From contig DFGJ01000041.1 in the NCBI GenBank assembly GCA_002372375.1, positions 62,001 through 126,000 of the forward strand: a stretch of 64,000 nucleotides of DNA. The letters are read 5' to 3'. The DNA is from Ruminococcaceae bacterium UBA3753 (GTDB lineage: Bacteria; Bacillota; Clostridia; Oscillospirales; Acutalibacteraceae). Made by a program: the position numbers and the translations under genes. This document shows, piece after piece, positions 44,315 through 55,425 of this stretch. A model generated the notes under the pieces. It ran no database searches. It was not told the DNA's origin and worked only from the letters and a program-made list of their open reading frames with translations. The stretch's first letter is position 1; every line of letters begins with the position of its first letter.

Positions 44315-45712
44315 GTGAGAAGGTTTAGCAAATTAGGCATTTGCCTACTGTCGGCACAAACTTTGGCGCTAGCTAACAGCGGTGGATCACAGGCATTCGG
44401 GATACCTAGTTTATGGGACTTATATGATTTAGGTGGATGGGCAATTGAAAAAATAAATGCTTTTTCCGACAAGGCTGTGGGATATGATCATGCGTATTGG
44501 TTTTTAAGCCAGATGTCTGAAAAGGCAAGCGATTGGTACGACTGGCTTTCAAATAAAGCCAAGGCATTCACTTTCAGAAAACCTAAAGATGTAGAGCGGC
44601 TTTTGAAGGAAGGGTTTAAAAGGATTAAGGGCCAGGAAAGAGCAAAGAAAGAAGTTATGAACTTTGCTCTGGGAATTTCGCATGAAAAAAATAACGCGCT
44701 TATGCGTAAAGAAAAACGCAAAGGAGCTGACATAATTTTATTTACGGGAACTTCGGGATGTGGAAAAAGCATGATGGCAAGAGAACTTGCACATGCACTT
44801 TCCACAGCGCCTCCCGTGATAATTTCCGCAGGTGATGTAGATATAAATGATAAAGAATCCATAGTATCTCAAATTTTTGGAACTCGTCAAAAACAGTACG
44901 GTGATTACCGGTACCAAAAGCCAAATGAAAAGAACTGTCTTCTTCTTGCTATTGAACGAATACCACATCTCGTAATAATAGTAGACGAATATGACAAAAT
45001 GTATAGCCCAGCCTTTGATGAAGTGTTAAGAGCTTTTTCGGATAACGGCACCGCTAATTTATTAGGGCAAAAAGTTGATGCTAGCAATGTCACTTTTATA
45101 TTAACATCTAATGAGAGTGTAAGGTCCGCTAAACCTAACAAAAAAGCCGATGGGAAAAAAGATCAAGCTAACGGTGCTAGCGTCGGTGTACCAGAAAAAA
45201 ATACAGAAAATGCTACTGGACAACCAAAAAATGAAGAAAATAAACCGATAAATAGTACTCCGCCTGACGATGCTAACGCCAATGTACCAGAAGAAAGTAC
45301 AGAAAATGCTGCTGAGCAACCAAAAAACGAAGAAAATAAAGCAATAGATAATACTCCGTACGATCCTTCACGAACTGAAGTAAAACGTGATGTTTCTGCC
45401 ATGAATCGTTATACACATATAGAATTTGATAGTTTAACGAATGCGGAATATGTGGGTATCGCAAAGAAGGAGTTCGAGGAATCTTTATTAAAATATTGGA
45501 AAAAGTACGCAAATATAGATCTAGATCTTTCAAATATCTATGAATCCGTGGCAAAAAAAGCTGCCACTATGGAAGAACATGGAAGGGCGATAAGAAAGCT
45601 AATAAGAAAACTAGTAGGAACATTGAGTAAGAACGAGAAAAAATTAAAAGGGAAAAAAGTAACAGTCTATTACGATGATGAAGAGAATCAGTTTGTTCTT
45701 GTTGTTAAGTGA
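44315..45712 (+). CDS. Exported AAA+ ATPase (ClpB/torsin-like)
   Basis: A 465-residue protein. GTG at 44315 is chosen because GAGGTGAGG lies 5 nt upstream; the frame is open 11 codons further. The N-terminus MRRFSKLGICLLSAQTLALA is a plausible Sec signal peptide. An AAA+ domain of the Clp/HSP100 C-terminal type follows: Walker A GTSGCGKS (145-152), Walker B HLVIIVDEYDKM with Asp224-Glu225, sensor 1 Asn266 (FILTSNES) and a sensor-2-like Arg near 424-427 (HGRAIRKLI). Between sensor 1 and the C-terminal part lies an 80-residue Asn/Pro/Glu-rich insert with two 32-residue repeats. An ATPase with a signal peptide is unusual for bacteria. The next gene encodes a paralogue without these motifs. Confidence 0.8.
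   Translation: MRRFSKLGICLLSAQTLALANSGGSQAFGIPSLWDLYDLGGWAIEKINAFSDKAVGYDHAYWFLSQMSEKASDWYDWLSNKAKAFTFRKPKDVERLLKEGFKRIKGQERAKKEVMNFALGISHEKNNALMRKEKRKGADIILFTGTSGCGKSMMARELAHALSTAPPVIISAGDVDINDKESIVSQIFGTRQKQYGDYRYQKPNEKNCLLLAIERIPHLVIIVDEYDKMYSPAFDEVLRAFSDNGTANLLGQKVDASNVTFILTSNESVRSAKPNKKADGKKDQANGASVGVPEKNTENATGQPKNEENKPINSTPPDDANANVPEESTENAAEQPKNEENKAIDNTPYDPSRTEVKRDVSAMNRYTHIEFDSLTNAEYVGIAKKEFEESLLKYWKKYANIDLDLSNIYESVAKKAATMEEHGRAIRKLIRKLVGTLSKNEKKLKGKKVTVYYDDEENQFVLVVK
45188..45379 (+). repeat. 96-nt in-frame tandem repeat inside the AAA+ gene
   Basis: Two units begin GTACCAGAA at 45188 and 45284 and encode VPEKNTENATGQPKNEENK and VPEESTENAAEQPKNEENK with their following residues. The repeat keeps the frame and forms the low-complexity insert. 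Confidence 0.8.
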
Positions 45713-45736
45713 TTATTTCGTGCGATATATTTCTTG

Positions 45737-45765
45737 TTTACTTTTTTAAAAAAATGTTGTATAAT
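45737..45765 (+). promoter_or_regulatory. Promoter of the AAA-like paralogue
   Basis: TTTACT, 17-nt spacer and a perfect TATAAT, 63 nt before the start. The gene therefore has its own promoter although it lies close behind the first AAA+ gene. Confidence 0.6.
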
Positions 45766-45828
45766 AAAGGTACTTTGTATATAAAATATTTGTTTTGCCT
45801 ATGTTATATGTGAAAGTTGGTGGGTGTT

Positions 45829-47175
45829 GTGAAAAAAAAAGCAGCTTCTAAGTTGGTGTTTGGTGCAGCGTTAGCTTGCCAGGTAGGGCATCTCGCATCT
45901 GTGAATGCTCCAATTGCGCATGCTTCCATTTTTTCCATTTTCTCCCCTCTTTTTTCTCTTGGAAAAACTCTTTACTCTAATACTCTAAAGCCGTTAGTAG
46001 ATCCGACTTTACCGTACATAAATGGCTGGCTTAGTAGTAGTCCTCAAAGCGCCATGGCACTTGTTGGTATGGGATTCTCACTCTGGCCTTATGTCAAAGA
46101 CTATTCTAAAAAAGCCATTTCTGCCGCTAGTAACTTTGTGGCCTCAGAAGGAGAATATACGTCGCGTGAAAATGCAAGTGATGCTTTGTATTCTAGTGTA
46201 GATGGTTTTGAGGAGCTTTCTGAGTCAGCAGAAAAAATAGAACGCATAGCAAATAAGATTATAGCTGACAAAGAGAGCAACGAATTTTCTGGAAACGACA
46301 AAAAACAGGTACATGTTATGGTTGTTTCTGGCGTTAAAACCCCGGCTAGAAAAAGTTTAGTTGATTCTATTTGCGATGCGTTATATACGGGAGAGCCTTT
46401 AAAGCTGGACCTTACTGAGTTTGACGATTGTGAGGATGACGAGGAACTACTATCGGAATTTGTTGAAAAGTCAAAAGATAGTGTACTTTCATTTAGTGAG
46501 TTTGATGGTCGCGAATCAAATAAGAATTCAAGTCTAAAACAAAAAATTCAAGATTATGTGAAAAAAAACAGTCATGGTGTTGTAAAAATTAAGGTAACTC
46601 CAAAAATTCTTTTATGGTTGGACGATTTATTAGCTTTGCTTATGAAACCCAAAGCTAATGGCACGGTAAATTTAGGGCGCTTTTTTCGTTTTAACGCGGA
46701 AAATGCAACTTTTATTTTTGAACTTGAAGAAAATGCGGAGTATGTAAAAAGTATTGTTAGAGAAGAAATTGCTAGGGAAGTGATGGCTAGAAAAGCGAGA
46801 GGTGAAAAGGGAGTAAAGGCAAGAAATGAAAATATAATTATAAACAGTAGTGAAAATTCTGTTGATCTTCCTGAAGAAATTGGTAAACATGAGGCTTATG
46901 ATATGTTAAAAACCTTATTTGATGATAGTGTAATAGGCTACGCGTCTGAAAAAAAAGGAATAGACTTTTCGGATGTTCGCCTGTATGAGAGTATACATAA
47001 AGCTCTTTTAAACAATAAAGAGAATATTAGTGAGGAATTTTTACTTCAATTGAAACAAAAACTTTTGGGCTATATAGAAGACAATGAAGAAAAATTGACT
47101 AATGGTAACTTTGACATAATTTATGACGGCACTAAAGATGACTTTTCTTTAGTAGGTGCAGTGGATTATCAGTAA
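45829..47175 (+). CDS. Exported AAA-like protein without Walker motifs (pseudo-ATPase)
   Basis: A 448-residue paralogue of the preceding ATPase. GTG at 45829 gives a clean signal peptide (MKKKAASKLVFGAALACQVG, cleavage near AHA at 30-32). GGTGGG lies just upstream. The alignment to the neighbour can be followed through the fold. Where the ATPase has IILFTGTSGCGKSM, this has VMVVSGVKTPARKSL, without the P-loop glycines. Where it has VIIVDEYDKM, this has VVKIKVTPKI. The stretch around the first protein's NGTANLLGQ and NVTFIL is kept as NGTVNLGRF and NATFIF. The C-terminal IIYDGTKDDFSLV matches VYYDDEENQFVLV. It should not hydrolyse ATP and may be a regulatory partner. Confidence 0.75.
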   Translation: MKKKAASKLVFGAALACQVGHLASVNAPIAHASIFSIFSPLFSLGKTLYSNTLKPLVDPTLPYINGWLSSSPQSAMALVGMGFSLWPYVKDYSKKAISAASNFVASEGEYTSRENASDALYSSVDGFEELSESAEKIERIANKIIADKESNEFSGNDKKQVHVMVVSGVKTPARKSLVDSICDALYTGEPLKLDLTEFDDCEDDEELLSEFVEKSKDSVLSFSEFDGRESNKNSSLKQKIQDYVKKNSHGVVKIKVTPKILLWLDDLLALLMKPKANGTVNLGRFFRFNAENATFIFELEENAEYVKSIVREEIAREVMARKARGEKGVKARNENIIINSSENSVDLPEEIGKHEAYDMLKTLFDDSVIGYASEKKGIDFSDVRLYESIHKALLNNKENISEEFLLQLKQKLLGYIEDNEEKLTNGNFDIIYDGTKDDFSLVGAVDYQ

Positions 47176-47347
47176 TTAGACAAAAACATGGCAAGAAATA
47201 ATTTAGTTTAGTTGTTTAGAATGAGGATTTAATCTGGTGGTAAATAGCAGGTGTTTCGGATTTAGTTGCAATATGGTATTTTGTTTGCTATAGCTAAAGT
47301 AGCGTTGTTGATTTTTACGGCGCAAATTTGTTTTTGGGGGAATCGTT

Positions 47348-48256
47348 TTGTTCAAGATAAGATTTAAATCTGGTTTCGGAAAAGTGTGGGGTACTTCGTT
47401 GGTGACTGTTCCTATAATTGGTTGTGCAAATCCGGGTTCTTTGGCTTTCGCAGACGGTCTTACTGATAGGTGCATAAATTTGGTTAAAAATTGGGAAAAT
47501 TTTGTGAAAGAATTTGGTTTAGATAAGGGTGAGGTACACAGTATAGGGGAAATGATAGATGAGCGCATAGCTCCTAACAAGGAAAGCTTAAAAGCCCGGA
47601 AAGAATATTATAGCAATTCTTCGATTATGGAGAAAGCTAGGGAGCGTGATTTTGATTCATACACTGACCACTGCCCTTACTTGGAGTATTGCCCAGGCCG
47701 CTATGCCGAAGAAATTGTGTTTTGTAGTGAAATAACGCAGATAAAGTGTTTGTATGACGAGTTGCAACCTTTTGTTAGTTCTTTTCTTAATTATACCACC
47801 AGCAACAAATTTTCACTTTTAAGCAAGGAGAAAATCGCCGCTTTTTGTAGCAAATCAAAAGAGATTCATCAGGAGACTGTAACGTTGCTTTGTGATTTAT
47901 CTAAAAGGTGGAACCTAGATGGTAAAGGGTCTTTAAAAGGGTTTATAACTAGTTATTACAAGGCTGAAGGTATGACAGCTGATTTTGAGAAAGAACTGGA
48001 GAAGAGCGATAGAAATTCTGACTATGTGAAAAATCAGCTAAACAATAGACAGTGTGTAGACTTTATTGCCAATACGCTTAGGACATATTTTGTGACACCG
48101 GGTTTGGAAAAAATGGATAAACTCTTGAGTGAAATGGGACGTAAACTCTCGGAGATTAGTAATAAAGTAAAAAGTGAAGCACAGAATTTGGAAATATCTG
48201 AAGTGTTGAATAATCAGCTAATGTCCACATGTCTAGATCAGCAAAGTAATATCTAA
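47348..48256 (+). CDS. Exported protein of unknown function
   Basis: A 302-residue protein with TTG start and GGGGGAA 7 nt upstream. A signal peptide ends near residue 35 (GCANPGSLAFA, then DGLTD). The mature part is mostly helical and polar. Eight or so cysteines are spread along it (DHCPYLEYCPGRYAEEIVFC), which would suit disulphides outside the cell. No known domain is recognised. It follows the pseudo-ATPase in the same orientation after 170 nt; a shared role is possible but unproven. Confidence 0.7.
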   Translation: MFKIRFKSGFGKVWGTSLVTVPIIGCANPGSLAFADGLTDRCINLVKNWENFVKEFGLDKGEVHSIGEMIDERIAPNKESLKARKEYYSNSSIMEKARERDFDSYTDHCPYLEYCPGRYAEEIVFCSEITQIKCLYDELQPFVSSFLNYTTSNKFSLLSKEKIAAFCSKSKEIHQETVTLLCDLSKRWNLDGKGSLKGFITSYYKAEGMTADFEKELEKSDRNSDYVKNQLNNRQCVDFIANTLRTYFVTPGLEKMDKLLSEMGRKLSEISNKVKSEAQNLEISEVLNNQLMSTCLDQQSNI

Positions 48257-48502
48257 TAAGTGTTCTGCTTTTGTTTTGTTTCAAAGCAAATTGATAACAG
48301 ACCTTGTTGTTTTTTGCTGGTAATCTCTCCATAGTAAAATTTGTGGTGAACTTTTCGTATTTAGCTTAAAAAAGTAACTTTTGCTTACACATCTCTTTGT
48401 GCGTAAACAGACTAAAAAGATAGATTTGATGCCAATTTTAGTTTGTTTGCTGCAAAGGTAATGAAAAGTTTTTATATATATATGCAAGATAGCTAAAAGC
48501 AG

Positions 48503-48528
48503 AATGAGACATTACTCTCATTTTTTTC
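48503..48528 (+). terminator. Probable Rho-independent terminator
   Basis: AATGAGA and TCTCATT form a 7-bp stem with a 6-nt loop, followed by TTTTTC. It lies 250 nt after the exported-protein gene. Confidence 0.55.
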
Positions 48529-48539
48529 TGTCCAAGTAA

Positions 48540-48800
48540 TTAAAAAAAGTTTTTCTGATTAATTTTTTTGTATAGATTAGTTCCAAAACAAGGTATACTG
48601 CTCATAAATTACTGGACTTAAAGATAAGAGGATTAATTCTTTTTAGTTGAGTAGGTTGGCTAGAAGATTGTAATATTACTAGCTTATACTTGGCTGAATA
48701 AAAAATTAAAAGCAGCTTTTCTGATTGATTTTTTTCGTATAGACTAGCTCAAAGTAAGGTGTTTACCGCTCATAAATTGCTGGACTTAAAAGCAAAAATG
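48540..48800 (+). repeat. 166-nt tandem repeat, two units
   Basis: CTGATT, TTTTTTTGTATAGA and GCTCATAAATTACTGGACTT at 48555 onward recur as CTGATT, TTTTTTCGTATAGA and GCTCATAAATTGCTGGACTT from 48721. The units are about 80 per cent identical. Confidence 0.7.
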
Positions 48801-49150
48801 CCCTCATGCTAGATTATTTTTGGTTGATTAGACTGGCCAAAAGATAGGGTTGCTATTTTTCGTGGTTCGTTTGACTTGAAAATAAAAACAATCGACAATC
48901 AAAATCCGATGCTGACCTCTCTAAAATACACTTTACTATTGAGAACTGGGGGTTATGTATGTTCTCTTCGCGCTTTGTGAGCAATTATCTGATTTGTGTA
49001 AAAATTAATAGCATTTAATTTTGATAAGTTTTGCTACACCTATCCTGATTGTTTGTATTAAAAATTATTACAAACAATTGAATAATTTGAGATATTTGGC
49101 AAGAGTTGTGCTTAAAGTTACTATATTGATCGTCAAGTAACTGCCAAATT

Positions 49151-49945
49151 TTAAAATAGGAACTCCCTACATGCCATGTGATCAATTGGCCCATTTTTAT
49201 GTCCAAGATTAAGTTTGCTGGCAATCGCTTGATGCACATAGTATTTTGCACCTTTAACAGATTCTAAAAGTTTTTTCTCTTTTGCTAAATTCGACGCTAT
49301 AGCACTAGAAAGAGAACAGCCTGTTCCGTGAGTATTTGGATTATCTATTTTTTCACTTTTTAAAATTGTACATTCACCATTTTTTTGGTATAAAAGATCG
49401 TTGGCATTATCTGTAAAGTGTCCTCCCTTTAAGAAGACATTACAATTAAACTTGGATGAAATTTTTTTAGCAGCAAACATCATACTTTTTTCGTTAGTGA
49501 TTTTTTCCCTTGACAAAACTTCCGCTTCGAATAAATTAGGCGTAACCACTTCAGAAATAGGGAAAAGCAACTCTGTTATACTTTTAACCTGAGACTCAGA
49601 GAGGACTTTGTATCCAGATGTACACACCATTACAGGATCTACTACTATGTTTTTAGCGCCATAAAATTTCAATCTTTCTGATATTACTTGGATTAGATCA
49701 CCAGAAGGGACCATACCTATCTTAACGGCGTCTGGAAATATATCTGTAAACACAGAGTCCAACTGATCTTTTAAGAATTTTGGCGAGACATTTAAAACGC
49801 CTTGCACACCTCTTGTGTTTTGTGCCGTTAAGACTGTTATAGCAGTCATTGCATATACACCATTCATTGTAGATGTTTTTATATCTGCTTGAAGCCCTGC
49901 TCCACCAATTGAGTCACTTCCTGCTATGATCAAAACTGTTTTCAT
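49151..49945 (-). CDS. thiD: Hydroxymethylpyrimidine/phosphomethylpyrimidine kinase
   Basis: ThiD phosphorylates HMP twice to HMP-PP in thiamine synthesis. Some relatives act on pyridoxine instead. The 264-residue protein has the ribokinase-type fold with VLIIAGSDSIGGAGLQADIK at the N-terminus, AVKIGMVPSG, VVDPVMVCTSG and the anion-hole motif NTHGTGCSLSSAIA. AGGAG lies about 13 nt before the ATG. It stands alone: no other thi genes and no TPP riboswitch are visible, so it may salvage HMP or vitamin B6. Confidence 0.9.
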   Translation of the reverse strand: MKTVLIIAGSDSIGGAGLQADIKTSTMNGVYAMTAITVLTAQNTRGVQGVLNVSPKFLKDQLDSVFTDIFPDAVKIGMVPSGDLIQVISERLKFYGAKNIVVDPVMVCTSGYKVLSESQVKSITELLFPISEVVTPNLFEAEVLSREKITNEKSMMFAAKKISSKFNCNVFLKGGHFTDNANDLLYQKNGECTILKSEKIDNPNTHGTGCSLSSAIASNLAKEKKLLESVKGAKYYVHQAIASKLNLGHKNGPIDHMACREFLF

Positions 49946-50439
49946 TTTAAGACCGTCTCCTAGAAGGTTTATTTTTATTCACATTCGAAAATTCAAAGTA
50001 ACAAATTCAGTGCAACTTCATTATGACTTAATTATATATCCTTATGCAGCAATTTGTTAACTATAAAAAAGATTTCTAATAATATTTGTTTGTTAAACCA
50101 TCTAGCGCCGTCTTTAATGTTGTAAACTGATGGGATACTTTTGGACCAGTAATAAGTGTTAATATTAACTAAGTTTTGAATATATTTGTAATAACTAAAA
50201 ATTGGTGGCTAACATCGCGACAATACCTATTTTTTCTTTAAAACAATATGGATTAGAGTTTTTAATCCAACTATTCACTTTTTTATACCTATTTCTGGGA
50301 GTTCAAAAATTGAGCTAAAACGTTCAACTTAAGTTAAAAATAAAAAAATATGAACTGATTTTTGTTCAAAATAGGTCCTAATATCTGGAAACAAAAATAT
50401 AATTAAGAATTTTTACATTCGTATCATTAACAAATTTTT
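49946..50439. other. Divergent spacer, no gene seen
   Basis: About 500 nt between thiD (minus) and gyrB (plus). It is AT-rich and without recognisable RNA structure. Confidence 0.35.
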
Positions 50440-50468
50440 GTGACTGTTTTAGCTTTGTATGGTATAAT
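50440..50468 (+). promoter_or_regulatory. gyrB promoter with extended -10
   Basis: TGGTATAAT (extended -10) lies 52 nt before gyrB. GTGACT 17 nt upstream or TTGTGA 19 nt upstream could be the -35 box. Confidence 0.55.
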
Positions 50469-50495
50469 ACCCGTATTACAGTTTTTTGATGATGA

Positions 50496-52454
<1,959 letters not shown>

Positions 52455-53017
52455 ATATGACAGTTTAGTGTGAGTAATTGATATTAGGTTTTTTCAGTAA
52501 AAAACTAAAATTATTGGAAAATGTTTGGTGTATTTGGGTTTAGAGGTAGTGTCAAAGCTCTGTCCCTGGAGTTTGGTACCGCTAAGTTTTTTATGTTGAT
52601 GAACAATGAGAAAACGAAATGTCGAAAATTTGTTAATAGAAAAAATGTGCAATTAATTTGGGTTTGAATGTAGTATCAAAGTTCAACTTTTATAGTCCAA
52701 AACTAACTAATTTTGATATTTCTTGTGTTGATGGAAAATTAAGACAGAAAATGTTGGCGTCCGTTAAAACATAAAATAATAGAAACAAGCAAACCCTAAA
52801 CTCAGCCACCCAACACCTAAACGCACAGTGACAACGTGCTTGTCAAACCAATAGAAATCGAAAAAATCACAACACACCAATTCAGTTACAAAAATAAACA
52901 ACCCCGATAGGTAACCGCCACGCGCGACCAAGATCAAAAATGGATCCATGGCAACGCTGTAGACGAGAAGAAACTAAAAGAAAAGAAATAAAATCAAAAA
53001 TTTGCAGTCCACAAAAA
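52455..53017. other. Convergent spacer with a diverged repeat
   Basis: About 560 nt between gyrB and clpP. TTTGGGTTTAGAGGTAGTGT followed by CAAAG at 52533 recurs in diverged form at 52657 (124-nt period). clpX, often beside clpP, is not here. No terminator is evident. Confidence 0.4.
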
Positions 53018-53677
53018 CTAATCACGTTTCTCTATTACCTTGTCTATCAAACCGTAGGCCAAGGCGTCATTGGCACTCATAAAATTATCTCTGTCAGTGT
53101 CTTTCGCAATCACCTCCATTGGCTGCCCTGTTCTGTCGGACAAAATTTTATTTAAACGCTCCCTGGTTCTTTTTATATGCTCAGCGCTAATAATTATATC
53201 ACTCGCCTGCCCCTTAGCTCCCCCGCTAGGTTGATGAATCATGATCTCACTATTTGGTAGCGCCAATCTTTTCCCTCTTGTTCCAGCAGCCAACAAGAAA
53301 GAACCCATGCTTGCTGCTAGACCTACACAAATAGTTGAAACATCGCACTTTATGTATTGCATAGTATCATAGATAGCCAATCCATCTGTTACGGAGCCGC
53401 CTGGACTATTAATATAAAGGTTTATGTCTTTTTCTGGATCTTGTCCCTCCAAGTAGAGTAACTGTGCTATCACAAGATTCGCAGTCACATTATTGACCTC
53501 ATCGGCCAACATCACTATTCTGTCATTCAGGAGTCTGGAAAAGATATCGTAAGAACGCTCACCACGGCTGGTCTGCTCTACAACGTAAGGTACTAAACTA
53601 GCCCTTACAAAATCGCTCATAGTCGAACCTTCACTGCAACTGTACCCAAACTTATTAAAGAAATTACTACTTTGCAT
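53018..53677 (-). CDS. clpP: ATP-dependent Clp protease proteolytic subunit
   Basis: ClpP forms the tetradecameric serine protease barrel fed by ClpX or ClpC. The catalytic triad is Ser123 (GLAASMGSF), His148 (MIHQPSGG) and Asp197 (DTDRDNF), with the same spacing as in B. subtilis. [19 protein letters not shown] is also typical. Two starts are possible. ATG at 53677 has AGGGGAA 8 nt upstream and gives a 19-residue N-terminal extension. ATG at 53620 ([13 protein letters not shown]) has GAAGG 8 nt upstream and fits the usual N-terminus better. It lies downstream of tig, the common order. Confidence 0.95.
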   Translation of the reverse strand: MQSSNFFNKFGYSCSEGSTMSDFVRASLVPYVVEQTSRGERSYDIFSRLLNDRIVMLADEVNNVTANLVIAQLLYLEGQDPEKDINLYINSPGGSVTDGLAIYDTMQYIKCDVSTICVGLAASMGSFLLAAGTRGKRLALPNSEIMIHQPSGGAKGQASDIIISAEHIKRTRERLNKILSDRTGQPMEVIAKDTDRDNFMSANDALAYGLIDKVIEKRD

Positions 53678-54046
53678 TAAATGTTCCCCTAAAAAATAAA
53701 TTGAAAAGAATACTCAAAACAACACAACTTGCCCTACACTATTAAACACTAATGACCCCCAAAAATGCCTCACAGACAAATTATAACCCTCTTCCTTTTC
53801 ACAACAAAGCGTACGCCAAACAACACAAAAACAGACGAAAAACCACCACAACCCACCAAAAACTATACCAGCACAAAAATCTATCCTGAACAAAAAATGC
53901 TCGCAGTTTGGAACAAGCACCGACCGAATACGTCCTTAAAGCTCCGCAAGACTATCACAAAAAGCAGGTACAAACCACAAAGCCACGTCACAAACATCTC
54001 CCACCCCCCGCAAAAATACGCTGTTCCAAAAAATCATGGAGCACAC
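53678..54046. other. Spacer between tig and clpP
   Basis: 369 nt, rich in A and C on the plus strand. No gene, hairpin terminator or clear promoter was identified, so clpP may be read through from tig. Confidence 0.35.
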
Positions 54047-55330
54047 CTACTCAACTACAGCATTTTCTTTCAAAAAATCGAATGCCATGAGACAAGACAA
54101 ATCATGTACCAAAACGTCACGGCTTATCTGCTTCATAACTTCTTCTTTGCTTGACTTACGTACCTTAGATAGCTTTTCATATTCTTCATTAATCCTTTCT
54201 TCTGTAGGTGATAAATCTTCTTGCCTAGCGACAGACTCCAGCGCCAAAGCCAACTTAACCTGTTGTTCCGCAAGCTCCCGGCACTTACTTTTCTTAGTAT
54301 CCGGTGATACCTTCGTATAATACACCACATCATCTAAGCTTATCCGGTGGGCAGTATAATCATCCCGCAAGTTTTTCAAATTTTCGAAATCGCGCTGAAC
54401 ATACATAGCCTCTGGGATCTCGCCATCTACCAATTCTACGACACCATTAATGATTTGCATATTAAAATCTTCTTCCTTTTCAGCCGCCAACTCGTCCTCC
54501 AGCATGTCCCTCACTTTATCTCCAAACTCCTGAACTGTGGATCCAAAATTAATTTGCTTCACAAACTCATCCGTGAGCTCCGGCATTACCGGCTCTTTGA
54601 TTTCATGCAGTGTAACAGTAAACACAACTTCTTTGCCGCTTGTTCTCACGTTCCCGTATCCTTCTGGAAACGAAACAGACAGATCAAAGGTTTCACCTGT
54701 ACTATGACCAACGATACCAGATTCAAATCCTTCTACAGTCTGACTGCTACCTAATTTTAACACATAATTTTCAGCCGTCCCCCCATCGAATGGATTTCCG
54801 TCAACTTTTCCAACAAAATCTATAGAGACTGTGTCACCCAACTTACACTTTCTGCCAGACACTGTGACTAACCTAGAGTGCTGCTGCCTTATCTCTTCTA
54901 TCCGTTTGTTTACTACCTCTTGTGTTACACTTTTTTTAAAAGGCTTTACCTTTATTCCTTTGTAAGCTGTAAGCTTCAGTACTGGGCGAACCGTCAAAGT
55001 AACTGAAAAAGTAAACCCTTTTTCACTTAAGTCTTTTAAATCAAAGTCCATCTTGTCTTCTATAACATCAAGGGAAGATTCTTTTATTGCCTTATCTAAA
55101 ATTTTAGGACACAAAATATTAACGGCTTCTTTAAAAAAAACTCCCTTACCGTACTTTCGCTCAATAACCCCCCGAGGCGCTTTCCCATTTCTAAACCCCC
55201 GTACGTTGTAATCTCTTTTAGTCTTTTGGTAAGCAAGCTCCACGCCCTCAGCGAATTCGGAAGGCTCAACCTCTATTTCCAACGTACGTCTAATATCACT
55301 AACCTCTTCTATCGATTTTAAAACCACCAC
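54047..55330 (-). CDS. tig: Trigger factor
   Basis: The ribosome-bound chaperone that meets nascent chains and has peptidyl-prolyl isomerase activity. The N-terminal ribosome-binding domain has the signature loop VRGFRNGKAPRGVIERKYG. The FKBP-type PPIase domain has LGDTVSIDFVGKVDGNPFDG, GSSQTVEGFESGIVGHSTGE and FPEGYGN. The C-terminal helical chaperone domain follows. GTG at 55330 is chosen because TTGGAGG lies 4-8 nt upstream; the frame runs six codons further through that site. Length (427 residues) is normal. Confidence 0.95.
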   Translation of the reverse strand: MVVLKSIEEVSDIRRTLEIEVEPSEFAEGVELAYQKTKRDYNVRGFRNGKAPRGVIERKYGKGVFFKEAVNILCPKILDKAIKESSLDVIEDKMDFDLKDLSEKGFTFSVTLTVRPVLKLTAYKGIKVKPFKKSVTQEVVNKRIEEIRQQHSRLVTVSGRKCKLGDTVSIDFVGKVDGNPFDGGTAENYVLKLGSSQTVEGFESGIVGHSTGETFDLSVSFPEGYGNVRTSGKEVVFTVTLHEIKEPVMPELTDEFVKQINFGSTVQEFGDKVRDMLEDELAAEKEEDFNMQIINGVVELVDGEIPEAMYVQRDFENLKNLRDDYTAHRISLDDVVYYTKVSPDTKKSKCRELAEQQVKLALALESVARQEDLSPTEERINEEYEKLSKVRKSSKEEVMKQISRDVLVHDLSCLMAFDFLKENAVVE

Positions 55331-55374
55331 CGCACCTCCAAAGAACAAAGCATAGAGAAAGCAACTACACGCAC

Positions 55375-55403
55375 ATTATAACACATTTTCGCAACAAACG
55401 CAA
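55375..55403 (-). promoter_or_regulatory. Promoter of tig
   Basis: On the minus strand TTGCGT, 17-nt spacer and a perfect TATAAT lie 45 nt before the tig start. Confidence 0.65.
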
Positions 55404-55425
55404 CAAATCTAAAGCCGAATTTAAA

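Larger units (their letters stand above)
48257..49150. other. Gene-free spacer with terminator and repeats
   Basis: About 890 nt between the exported protein and the convergent thiD. It has a hairpin terminator, a two-unit repeat and nothing that looks coding. Confidence 0.45.

Noticed and set aside
52569..52595. T-box-like TTTGGTACCGC
   Set aside because: The fragment resembles the T-box core, but no specifier hairpin or downstream aminoacyl-tRNA or amino acid gene follows in that direction.
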